Made by a program: the position numbers and the translations under genes
Part shown: positions 9,572-18,709 of the stretch, one piece after another
Numbering within the stretch: the stretch's first letter is position 1
Layout of the letters: each line of letters begins with the position of its first letter
Notes under the pieces: model-generated
Databases searched by the model: none
What the model was told of the DNA's origin: nothing
The model's input: the letters and a program-made list of their open reading frames with translations, nothing else
Source of the DNA: Porogramme epimiltina
Taxonomy: Eukaryota > Basidiomycota > Agaricomycetes > Polyporales > Polyporaceae
Reading direction: 5' to 3'
Assembly: GCA_900155495.1 (NCBI GenBank)
Contig: FTLJ01000584.1
Coordinates: 1-30,605 of the forward strand
DNA: 30,605 nt

Positions 9572-10804
9572 ATGAGTGACCGCGCCCAAGTCTCAGCACA
9601 TGATATCCACCCGAGCGGAGCGGGACGAGGTGGGCCTCGCGGGCGAGGAAGGGGCCATGGGGGGCGTGGAAGAGGGCGAGGGAGGGGCCGCGGTGGTGTC
9701 ACAACTGCTAGTGGGGACGCCAGATCCACGGCCGATGCGACCAGTCGCACTCCAAGGGGACGTGGCCGTGGGGGACAGCCAAGGGAAGCAAGGGCAGAAC
9801 GGACGCCAAAACCTCCGCTCACACACTGTACGCCCCACATCTCCTGCTATTCGCACACGTTCTTACCTACCTACATCCTCTGTAACTCAAGTCTTGGCTA
9901 TACCTCTTGTCAGCACCACTTGTTCGGGATGTTGAGGGTCTGTCTGACCAGGCGTGTGCTCTGTTCAGGGACACATCCCCGCCGTTTGGAATACCGTCTC
10001 CAACTTCACCGACGAACTCCTCGCCTCATCTCCTGCTATCCCTGGGCTAGACCGGACCGTCGTTATCCCAGCACGGCGCCTTCACTTCACGCTCGGCGTC
10101 ATGTCTCTCGACCTATCGGAGACATCGAGCTCGGAGAACACGTCAAAGCCCCTTCGCACCGTCGCGGCAGCCACTCAACTGCTGCTTTCTCTTCGGGCTC
10201 CGATCTCCGATCTCCTCAAAGGAGAGAAGCTTCGCGTTCCATTAGACAGCATGGATATCATGCCCCCTGAGCGACGCGACCAGGAACAAGCACACGTCAT
10301 GTGGGCCGGGCCTGCAGAAACCGCAAGTGGAGAACGGTTCAGGACTGTTGCACGTGAGTCTACCTTCCTACTGCAAAGTCGTGAACGTCGCGTCATACCA
10401 GAGCGCGGTTCTCCTAGACCTGGTGCACAAAACATTCAAAGACGCAGGCTTCCTCGTCGACGAGGACCGTCCACTGAAGGTATTCCCTTAACTGCCTCTC
10501 TTTCGCCAACGTTTGCTCATTCCCTTGTCCATCGACCCTGCAGCTCCATTGCACCATCCTCAACACGATCTATCGCAAACCACGCGCAGACACCCGCGCA
10601 CCCTTCTCCTATCCCTCCGTCCTCGCCTCTGCCGCGCTCCAGCAACGTCTCTCCCAGCCACTCGATGCGGAATCTGGTATGCGTCGAGGCCCCGTTGGCG
10701 TCGACTTGGGCACGTGGGACGTCGATGAGCTCCAGATCTGCCAGATGGGCAGTTGGGGCCCCGAGGGCGAGTATGTCGCTGTCGCGCGCTGCTCACTGTC
10801 GTGA
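9572..10804 (+). CDS. 2H phosphoesterase (AKAP7/ASCC1-like) with N-terminal RGG region
   Basis: The CDS is join(9572..9827,9892..9908,9969..10353,10418..10479,10544..10804), 326 aa; the introns are 64, 60, 64 and 64 nt. The C-terminal 240 residues form an AKAP7_NLS-type 2H phosphoesterase domain, a fold that acts on RNA ends or cyclic phosphates. The family opening THFLAIPLG is rebuilt exactly across introns 1 and 2. The two catalytic motifs are HFTLG (His130, Thr132) and LHCTILNT (His242, Thr244), and the family ending GEYVAVARCSL is present. Residues about 17-75 are Gly/Arg-rich (GRGRGHGGRGRGRGRGRGG), an RGG-type RNA-binding tract standing where animal ASCC1 has a KH domain. Exon 2 is only 17 nt. 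A nuclear or cytoplasmic RNA-processing role, as in the ASCC complex, is inferred. The start Met directly precedes the RGG tract. Confidence 0.9.
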
Positions 10805-11856
10805 CTCCGCACCTCACGGATGACAGGGGAAAACAGGCTTTCAAAATGATAGTCGATGTCGGCTCACGCTTCTCGACGTGTCCGCGATTAACGTGCGTAT
10901 CTGCCCTCGTGCCGCCCGTCAAGCTTCCCTGTACATGACGTCGGCTGATATCACGCCGACCAGTCCGATCCATGACGCGTTTTTGAGGGTCTTCCTGTAC
11001 CGTTTCCGTTCGCTAGATTGCAATTACATCTGCTATACTTTCCGCACCCGTCCGTGGACCTCGCACGCCAACCGCCGCTAATATTACTTCGTGCCCGACG
11101 TGCGAACTCTTGTTTTTTCACCCATAGATCAGCGATGTGGATGGGTGGGTATTGCGTAAACTCCGGTACAGCCGTCTCTCTGGTAAGAAACCACTAATAC
11201 CTTCCCATCCTCTTGCTCACGCAATTCGATATCTGTATATCTAATCATCTCCATTGGACGTCGCAAGACCTATGGGGAATGTGGCGCTGCCGTCTACGTC
11301 GGGACATGTTCTTGAATTCTGTCGAGCATATGATGCAATACACCGTCATACACTGCCCATGTCGGCTTTTGTTGTTGGCTAATGCCGCCACCATTCATCA
11401 CATGCTCCAGACGAACATGAACACGCCACTACCCTCCAATCTACGCCTTCAGACATATGGACACTGGCACGAAGTTACACTGCCCGTCACTACCGCTCTC
11501 GGGTTGCGAAGCCTCTTTTCGTCCATGTGCCCTGCTAGCTATTCAAGCAGCAATGGTCAAGTTCCAAGGTGTAGATTTGGACCCTTGTGCAATTTGCGCG
11601 TTCATTGGTCATCTAGAGTGCTTTAATGGCGGATGGGATCGGTTGAACGCATTACGTATCCGTTCTTTTCCGACAACTGCGAGTCAATCACTACCTAGTT
11701 TCCTGGTTTGAGATTATAGAGAGAACATCGTAGTCTAGGTGCTGACGCGCTCTGTCATTGTCCGACTTCCAGAAATGAGGTCATCAAGGTGCGAGCTTAA
11801 CCGGTGAGCCGTGGCTATTAACAACGAGGAATAGAGGCCCCCTGTCTACCATCCGC
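10805..11856. other. Intergenic region, possible decayed coding sequence
   Basis: No gene can be supported here. Several short plus-strand frames between 11110 and 11710 contain protein-like stretches (for example CAICAFIGHLECF and SDIWTLARSYTARHYRSR). They lie in different frames, are interrupted by stops, and show no consistent splice sites. A GTAAGA donor-like site at 11184 and a CAAG acceptor-like site near 11266 could mark remnants of a gene. I would treat this as eroded sequence or plain spacer. Confidence 0.35.
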
Positions 11857-12027
11857 ATGGCCCGCGCAGTCACTGTCTTGGTCGCGCTGGCGCTGACCTT
11901 CAGGAGCAGTATTCTCGCTGCTCTTGTTCCTTACGCTACGAGCGACCTCCCTAGAATAGGCGGCGGACGTTCCTTCAGAGAAGAGTCGATACTCCTTGAC
12001 AGTTGCCTTGACTGGCTAGTCTGGTGA
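11857..12027 (+). CDS. Short ORF with signal-peptide-like start, weak candidate
   Basis: A 56-codon frame begins at ATG 11857 and ends at TGA 12025-12027. Residues 1-24 (MARAVTVLVALALTF then SSILAALVP) resemble a secretion signal: a short basic n-region and a hydrophobic core. The remainder (about 32 residues) has one cysteine and no recognisable domain. It lies 63 bp from the stop codon of SEH1, which converges on it from the right. With no homologue in mind and such a short length, chance is a serious alternative. Confidence 0.2.
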   Translation: MARAVTVLVALALTFRSSILAALVPYATSDLPRIGGGRSFREESILLDSCLDWLVW

Positions 12028-12089
12028 TATGTACTCTACTCCTGGCCACGAAGCAAGACGTGATATCATAACATTACAACTACTTACAT

Positions 12090-13843
12090 CTAATCCTCCC
12101 CTGCGGCTGGCGTGTCACCCATATCGACGTCGGCAGGTTGCTCCTCGGCCTGCTCGACGCTAATGTGCCCCGCGGGCCGCCACACATTCCCGGCTGTCAT
12201 CTTCCACAGCCTCACGCGCCCGTCATTGCCCGCAGACGACAAGATTGTCCTGTTCTCGCTCCCGTGAGCCCTCGTCCCGACAACACAGGCAGCACACTCA
12301 CCCGGTGATATTCCACTCGACCCGGCCCACCGCGGCCTTGTGGTCGTCAAAGTCGCCCACGATAGCGGCGGTCCATCGTGCCGAGGCAACGTCGGCGGGC
12401 TCCGCGCTCTCTGCATCCTCGCTCTCCTCATTGGGGACGGGCGGGCGCACCCTCCATATCCGCACGTGGCCGTCGCGCGCGCCGGTCGCGACGAGGTGGT
12501 ACGAGCGGCCGCAGCTCGGAGCCCACGCGACGCTCGTGATGGCGAACGTCTTGGGTGCGGCTTCAGGGGACTCGGTACCGGGTGTATGGTCGGCAGGGCC
12601 GATGGCGAGCGGGGCGAGAGGCGGAAGGAGGGTGGCGGGGGACGGTGATGGAGAGGGGTTAAGGCTGAGGAGGGTCGTAGGACGGCGGGAGGGGGATATA
12701 TGGATGATCTTCATAGAGGAGGGGGGGCGGTGTGTGAGGGGGAGGATATGAAAGAGAAGGGAGGACGCACTTTTACGATGCCGTCGATGCCGCACCCCGC
12801 CGCAACGATCTCGCCCCAGTACCTGTCTTTGCACCATGAGATGCTCCATCCTCCGTCCGCCTACGACACGTATCTGCACTTGAGCGAGGTGAATGCGCAC
12901 AAAACCTACCGACGCACCTCGCGCGTGCCGAGCCCCGGTCGTCCGGGGACCTGGCCCTGTTGAGCTTGTTGTAGCGCGTGCGCGACGAGGGAGGCGGAAT
13001 TGCCGTCGAGTGCCGCGGAAGGCTGGGTGGGAGTTGCCATGCTTGCTGTATGCGCGGCAGAACGCGAGGCCGGGGAGGCGGTTGGGAGGCTTAAGACGTC
13101 GACCTCCTCGAGGAGCTGCCAGGAGGAGAGCGAGGGCTGCTCGAGGCACTCGTACACGCGCAGGTAGTTGTCAGACGAGATCGTCGCCTGCTCGCCCCAC
13201 CACAGGTCATCCAACGCGCCGGCCAATCAACCATCGGGTCGACGCACAAGGAGGGAGAACCGGCGCGCCACTCACCAGTTTGAGCCCGAAATGATGGGGG
13301 GCGAACTCGACGGCGCGTACGGTGCCCTTAGCGTCGAGCAGCGCGGCGCGCTCGGTCCACCGTGCGCCGCTCGGGCCTGCACCTGCGCCATTGGCAAACG
13401 CGGTATCGGGGTCGGCGGCGGAGGTCTGCTCCCAGACCTTGACGGTGCGGTCGAAGGAGGCGGTGGCGAGGATGGTGCCGAACTCGGGATGCGCCCAGCT
13501 GACTTTCGAGATGGCCGCATCATGCGCCTGCAGAGGACATGGAGTGGGGCCCCGGAGCAATGCAGGGGACGTCGGTGCGCAGTGAGTGGAGGGCGAGGGG
13601 ACGAGGGGCGCGTCGGGCGTACCTTCCAATCGGATTCGAGTGACCACGCGCCGGTGTTTTCGTCCTGTTGCCAGACCTTCACCCTACACGGCCCCAGTCA
13701 GTCCAATGTACCGGACGCGCGTCAAAAGCTAGAACGCACCTTTGGTCGAGACTGCAGGTCGCCAGACGGAGGCCGTAGAAATCGTAGGACGCGTCCGTCA
13801 CGAGATCATTATGTGCGTTCGGAATGAGGCCGGCTTGTATCAT
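12090..13843 (-). CDS. SEH1: Nucleoporin SEH1, WD40 protein of the Nup84/SEA complexes
   Basis: The CDS is the complement of join(12090..12249,12302..12708,12771..12860,12918..13187,13276..13527,13623..13683,13740..13843), 447 aa; six introns of 52-95 nt. SEH1 is a beta-propeller scaffold shared by the Nup84/Nup107 nuclear-pore Y-complex and the SEA/GATOR2 complex that regulates TORC1. The family start HNDLVTDASYDFYGLRLATC, then KVWQQDENTGAW, VSWAHPEFGTILATASFDRT, VEFAPHHFGLKLATISSDNY, SISWCKDRYWGEIVAAG, VEWNITGTILSSAGNDGRVR follow the SEH1 order through all blades. Differences from animal SEH1 are a low-complexity Ala/Gln insert (about residues 173-225) before the WCKDRYWGE strand and a Pro/Ser loop after it. 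The tail is acidic (PADVDMGDTPAAGED). Met1 begins MIQAGLIPNAHNDLV, as expected. Confidence 0.93.
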
Positions 13844-14037
13844 TTTCCGGGATCGAGCGGGGAGAGAAAGAGATGTAAGGCGGGTGCGAGGGAAATTGGG
13901 TGAACGGAGAGGAGGGAGGGGGAGGAACGGCTAAGTCGGCAGCCACAACTTGAGAAGTGCACAACCGACGCGTCGAACCCGACATTGGAGGGATTGTACA
14001 AATCGCCATAACAAGCACCCCTGACACCTCTGGGTGA

Positions 14038-14135
14038 GGACCCTTAGCTCAGTGGTAGAGCTTTGTACTTATGAGGTTACACCTATGCCTGCGCAACCTA
14101 TGCAAAGGTCCCGAGTTCGACCCTCGGAGGGTCCA
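14038..14135 (+). tRNA. tRNA-Ile (anticodon UAU) with 26-nt intron
   Basis: The cloverleaf is complete. The acceptor stem GGACCCT/AGGGTCC (14038-14044 with 14128-14134) is fully paired, with discriminator A at 14135. The D arm is GCTC-AGTGGTA-GAGC (14047-14061), the anticodon stem TTGTA/TGCAA (14063-14067 with 14101-14105), and the T arm CCGAG-TTCGACC-CTCGG (14111-14127). The loop reads C32, T33, then TAT at 14070-14072 and G37. The intron is 14074-14099, at the canonical site after position 37. Its ends AGGTT and AACCT are complementary and would extend the helix. The mature length is 72 nt. Intron-bearing tRNA-Ile(UAU) is well known in fungi. The A box (14045-14055) and B box (14115-14123) serve as the internal Pol III promoter. 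Confidence 0.93.
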
Positions 14136-14140
14136 TTTTT
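14136..14140 (+). terminator. Pol III oligo-T terminator of the tRNA gene
   Basis: A TTTTT run begins immediately after the discriminator base, which is the standard RNA polymerase III termination signal. Confidence 0.85.
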
Positions 14141-14209
14141 GCTCTTCCTTTTTCCCTTGTCATACTGCTTCTCTATTCTGTGTCTATGATCATACAAAAC
14201 ACATTGCCC

Positions 14210-15597
14210 TCAGTCTAATTCCCATCCAAACGTCTTTTCGCTCTCTGCTAGCCGACCGCATACCAACTCCACCTTCCGATCGTCCACATTCGCCACCGAG
14301 AATCGTACCCACCGGTCCTCCTCGACCACCGTCCCTGCATCCCCTTCGGGCCTGAAGAACCCCGCGGGCAGAGTCACGACCCCAATCTCCTCCGCCAGCC
14401 GTCTGCACACCACGTTGGCATGCACGCCTTTGAAAGGGTGCCTTACGAATGCATAGTACCCGCCTTGCGAGCCGACCCTCCACCTCCCGGGCAGCCGCTC
14501 CCTGAAAAGCGCGTGGCGGTGCGCGACGGCGCCCGCCATGTCCTGCACAAACGTGCGCACGTCCGGCGCGCTGACAAGCGGCGCGAGCGCGGCCTGCGGC
14601 GGGCGCGGCGCGCAGATCTGCAGCGAGTCCAGCGCGGTGCAGAGCGCGGTACCAAATGTAGGAGAGGCGCAGACGAGGCCGAGTCGGTGCCCCGGGATGC
14701 AGTACGACTTGGAGAACGAAAAGAGGTGGACGAATGTCGTTCGCCAGTGCCAGTCGGTAGGTCCGTGGGTGGCAGACGTCGGGGCGGGAGGAGAGAAGAG
14801 GTGATGGGGCGCGCCGGAGGTAATGAAGTCTCGGTAGGTCTCGTCGACAACGAGCGCGATGTTGTGCTCACGCGCGAGGGCCGCAAAGGACGCGATGAGG
14901 CTCGGTGAGTAGACCGCACCCGTCTACGCGCGACTGTTAGCCTCGTCTTTCGAGAGTCGAGGGGTACGTACGGGGTTGTTCGGGCTGACGAGCACTATGG
15001 CTTTCGTCTTCTCATTGATGAGCTCTCCGCAGCGCTCGGGAGAGGGCATGAAGCCCTCTTTCGCGTACGTGTGCAGTAGGACGGGCTTGATTCCCAGCAT
15101 CGTGAGCGTCATCCTGGGCACGCTTATTAGTGTTATCCAGGGCATCACAAGCATGCTCTTGCGCACTCGTGATTAAAGTACCTATAGCACGAGTCAGTCA
15201 AGCTAGTCATCACCAAGATAGCCTCATCGCCTTACCAAGGAACTGGAAGGATGATCTCGTCGCCCGCATCTGCAAGGGTCATCGCCGTCGCGCAGAACGC
15301 CATGTTACATCCTGCCGTGATGACGAGATCGTTGGGCGTGACATCCGCGTCATCTCCGTAGAGAACTTTCATCTCGCGTACCATGGCCTCTCTCAACGCC
15401 GAATTACCTGCGTTCGGTAGATATCCGCAATTGGGTGCCGCTGCCGATGCATCCGCCAGCGCGTCAAGGACGACCTTTGGCGGGGGCACCCCTGGCACGC
15501 CTTGTGACATGTCCAGGAGGGGCGCCTCTTTTGTGGAGGAGTACCTTGCGGCCCATGCGTACGCCTGCGGGATCCTGCAAGTATCGCGGAGAAGCAT
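14210..15597 (-). CDS. PLP-dependent class I/II aminotransferase
   Basis: The CDS is the complement of join(14210..14923,14972..15113,15167..15181,15236..15597), 410 aa; the introns are 48, 53 and 54 nt. It is a fold-type I pyridoxal-phosphate enzyme transferring amino groups; the substrate cannot be told from sequence, though aspartate or aromatic/kynurenine-like aminotransferases are the nearest general class. Seen: LLDMSQGVPGVPPP near residue 28, NNPTG (171-175) restored across an intron, VVDETY (Asp200, Tyr203), and SFSKSYCIPGHRLG with the Schiff-base Lys245. The substrate-carboxylate region RWVRFSVANVDD lies near the C-terminus. Exon 2 is only 15 nt (YFNHE). The start at 15597 (MLLRDTCRIPQAYAWA) gives normal family length. 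An alternative Met at 15811 opens a 5' frame that I could not splice in phase, so the first residues are uncertain. Confidence 0.88.
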
Positions 15598-15888
15598 GAA
15601 GACGGAGAATATCAGCGATCAAACCCGGGCCAGTCGGGGCAGGAGGTACACGTACGGCGGGCGCCCCGTCTTCTGTATCCCCTTCGACAATCGGAACCCT
15701 GTATGTGCAGTCATTAGTCTTGCCAACGATCGCTGCATCCACAATTGAAGGTTGAAGGCGTCGTCGCGCGGGACGAGTGGGTAAAGTAGCGACGATTTGG
15801 TACTGACTCATGGCGGCTCTGCCGGGCCGGATGTCCGGCGCTTAGATCATGAGTTCGATCCGACTCTCGCTGTATCTCTTCTTCCTCC

Positions 15889-16575
15889 ATGACGGCGACG
15901 CAGCAGCCTCCTTTCAGTCAAACGCATTCGCAGGTGAGTCGGCAGAGCCAGCTCCGCCGACGTACGTATATGTTGACGTATTCCCCGAAAGGTGCAGCAT
16001 GTGATACGAACCAGGCCTCTACTCAGGGCCCGCCCTTCCACTCCCATACCCACAATTCTCAGGTCTGCATGGCGCGCCTCCCACAGCTCCTCTATTTCCG
16101 CACAATTCTGGGCCGAGAAGGTGCCAACGCAAGATCGCGCGTGCGGTCGACATGTCAGGATAATCCCGCTCCCCCGCCTCAACGCCTTCCGCCTAGGCCG
16201 AGCCAACCCCTAGTGGCCGTCGATAACAGGCGCGGCGCGTCGATCCAGCACCTTATTGCATCCGATATGAGCCTCTCAGTCTTCCAGCAGGTACGGTGCA
16301 TCTTAGAAGCCGGAAGTACGTCTACAAGCCTCGTCTTGTACTCTTCTTTTCCCTTGGACACATCGGGATACACGTAATTTCGGCGTCCCCCCGTCCAATG
16401 CCCTTCGTTGCTCCTAGGCCGGACCTCCAAGAGCAGATAGAGGTGTGTTCGCGAACGCTCTAGCTTCCCTTCCTTCAGTTGCTAAAATGCGGGCTAGAAG
16501 TACACTATGTTTGCCAGCTCGTCACATGGCCAAAGGACGCCATGATCTCCAATCAACCGGGCTCCCAAGCGTTCT
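15889..16575 (+). CDS. Possible small multi-exon gene, structure unresolved
   Basis: Several exon-like pieces lie in order on the plus strand. MTATQQPPFSQTHSQ at 15889-15933 is followed by a perfect GTGAGT donor. VAVDNRRGASIQHLIASDMS continues to a CAG-GTACGG donor at 16290. DLQEQIE (about 16420-16441) follows a CTAG acceptor and precedes a GTGTGT donor. A final exon-like stretch of 31 codons from about 16479 starts LLKCGLEVHYVCQLVTWPKD and ends at TGA 16573-16575. The last piece looks like a genuine C-terminus, but phases between the pieces do not all agree and one intron would be only 36 nt. No family is recognised. Position between the divergent aminotransferase start and the SDR promoter is compatible with a small gene. 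Confidence 0.3.
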
Positions 16576-16587
16576 GAGCTCCAGCTC

Positions 16588-16593
16588 TATAAA
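16588..16593 (+). promoter_or_regulatory. TATA box candidate of the SDR gene
   Basis: TATAAA lies 83 nt upstream of the SDR start codon at 16676, within CTCTATAAACCC. The distance leaves room for a short 5' untranslated region, as is usual for fungal TATA promoters. Confidence 0.5.
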
Positions 16594-16675
16594 CCCTGCA
16601 TGTCTACCGCGATCACGTCGTAGCGCCTGCACCCTTCATCTCCCAGAGCATCGACAAACTACCCAACTGCCCAAC

Positions 16676-17917
16676 ATGTCCTCTCCTAAACGCGTCGCCA
16701 TCATCACTGGAGCCGCAGCAGGCATCGGGCGCGCCATCGCGTCTCGTCTCGCGCAGGATGGCTTCGACCTCGGTCTCTTCGACCTCCCCAGCTCTCAGCA
16801 GCGACTGGAAGAGCTCGCTGAGGGTCTAAAGACTGCTCATGGCGCGCGCGTGGTGCTCGTGTACGGTGACGTAGTCAAGGAGGCGGACGTCGAGGGTCTC
16901 GTCGAGACGGTTGTGAAAGAGCTGGGAAGCTTGTACGCGGTATGTATCCTCTTCACGAGTCACGTATTGGGAGGCACCTGTCGTCCGTTGTACTCATAAT
17001 CCTGTTCAGATGATCGCGAACGCAGGCGTAGCCGTAAACCGTGTTCTGCATGAAAGTATGGTCCCTCTCGTCCGCAACAATCGTCTAGCTCACTGTTTCG
17101 CGATACACGCCTACAGCACCAACATCGGAGCTCGATCGAATGCTCGACATCAACGTCAAAGGCACCTTTTTCTCGTTCAAGTACGCTGCCACCCAGCTAC
17201 TCAAGCAAGGCACCGGAGGTCGTATGATCGGCGCCGCATCTGTTGCCAGCAAGCGCGGTCCGTCCCCCTTCCGCCTCGTCCTAGCTTCGCTCGCCTTCTC
17301 ACTTTCGTCCCACCTCGCCCTCTAGGCTTCCCGCAGCACGCGGCGTACTGCGCGTCCAAGTTCGCCGTGCGCGCGCTCACGCAATGCGCAGCAATGGACT
17401 ACGGTAAGCACGGCATCACCGTGAACGCGTACGCTCCGGGCGCGATCGAGACGTTCCTTCGTGAGTCCCTTCCGCCCCTGCTTGACCACTCGCGCACGGA
17501 GTGCTGATTCGCCGCTCCAGTCGATAACCTTGATGAGTACCATACTGGGGTGTCCGGTGACGCGCGGGGCTCGTGGACAGAATGGGTGCGTCCCCACGCG
17601 TGCTGTGGTTGACCCCACGGACCGACACAACATACAGCAAAAGACGCAGAACCTCCTCGGGCGCAATGGCCAGCCCGAGGACGTTGCGAAACTCGTGTCC
17701 TGGCTCGTGTCTGATGAGGCGGCGTTCGTCACAGGTGCGCCAGCCGTCGTTCCGGTTTCCCCATGCTATCTATGTACTCACGGAGACCTATGTGAACGTT
17801 CACGATCGTGAAAGGCCAATCGGTAAGTGCATCGATATGATGATAGCCCCCTCTAATTCCCAATATTGATACTCCATTGTGTAGTATATTGTTGATGGGG
17901 GAATGTGTTTTGATTGA
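16676..17917 (+). CDS. Short-chain dehydrogenase/reductase (classical SDR)
   Basis: The CDS is join(16676..16939,17010..17055,17117..17257,17326..17460,17521..17585,17638..17734,17815..17822,17885..17917), 262 aa in eight exons. It is an NAD(P)-dependent oxidoreductase of the classical SDR type, closest by motif pattern to diacetyl/acetoin reductases; the substrate is inferred only at that level. Seen: Rossmann motif TGAAAGIG (11-18), NAG (92-94) split from exon 1 by an intron, and the catalytic tetrad Asn116, Ser145 (GAASVAS), Tyr158 and Lys162 (YCASK). The PG turn APGAIET and the C-terminal strand QSYIVDGG are also present. Exon 7 is just 8 nt (GCCAATCG); without it the conserved GQSYIVDGG cannot be read. 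All eight introns-exon joins keep phase. The downstream neighbour is 790 bp away; no pathway partner is apparent. Confidence 0.92.
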
Positions 17918-18709
17918 CGAGATACACGAGCTTTTGACCACCCACGATAAGAGAAATAACGTTACATTCACATTGACTACGGATTGCTGTGCATATGGCT
18001 CTATGAACAATGTAACTTCGAATTCTTGTCTCTATCCTCGCTTTCCTCATCGTCACAGTATCTTCACCCCTTTTGCGCCCGCCGTGGACGCCTATACTCG
18101 GCAGTAGCGCTCAAAACACCCTGCGCAGTGCGACTCACATAATACCCTCACACTGGAGAATCTACTGGGAGGAATATCGAATTGCCCTTAAAGGCGACGG
18201 AGAGAGATAGGGCGTCAAGGAATGTCCTTCGAGATCCACATGCTATACATTGCGGACGCTGGGGTGCAGTGCAATCAGAGCCCTGGCCACTGCCGCGACG
18301 GAACAGGAATGAGGAGACCTATGGAAGGAATGCCAAGAACACTGTCGACCTAAATTCACAGATATTTGTGCCAGCAAGGCGAGCGCGCAATTACATCCTT
18401 CCGAAGGCCTGCGTCATGTAGTATCGCCTCGCTCATTTTACCTCCTATGATTAGGTTTATCTGTATTCGGATTCCATTCTCGCGTTCGTTCATCCATTTA
18501 TTAGTTTACATCGCATCTACATAGAATGCCCACGCTAGGAGACTTCTACGGTACAAGGTTTGTGCACGATGCTCCCACGGTTAATCAATCTCATTGCCCC
18601 CAAATAAATGATGGGCCCGTGTTGCATATTTAGTTTCGTCGCGATATCGCCTCTCTCCCGCAATTTCCCAATCCTCGACCAGGTCCTAGTGCCATTTCCA
18701 CTCTTCACG
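17918..18709. other. AT-richer intergenic spacer
   Basis: No gene is supported here. The start of the interval (17918 onward) is probably the 3' untranslated region of the SDR gene. The last 110 bp resemble the sequence upstream of the second F-box gene at 24546: CTGCCCCCAAT-like, GGGTGGGC/GGGCCCG, and a CCTCGACCA then CTTCCACTCT tract before the ATG. Promoter and 5' untranslated sequence therefore appear to have been duplicated together with the gene. Confidence 0.5.

Noticed and set aside
13168..13827. Plus-strand 219-aa ORF
   Set aside because: It is antisense to SEH1 exons 1-4.
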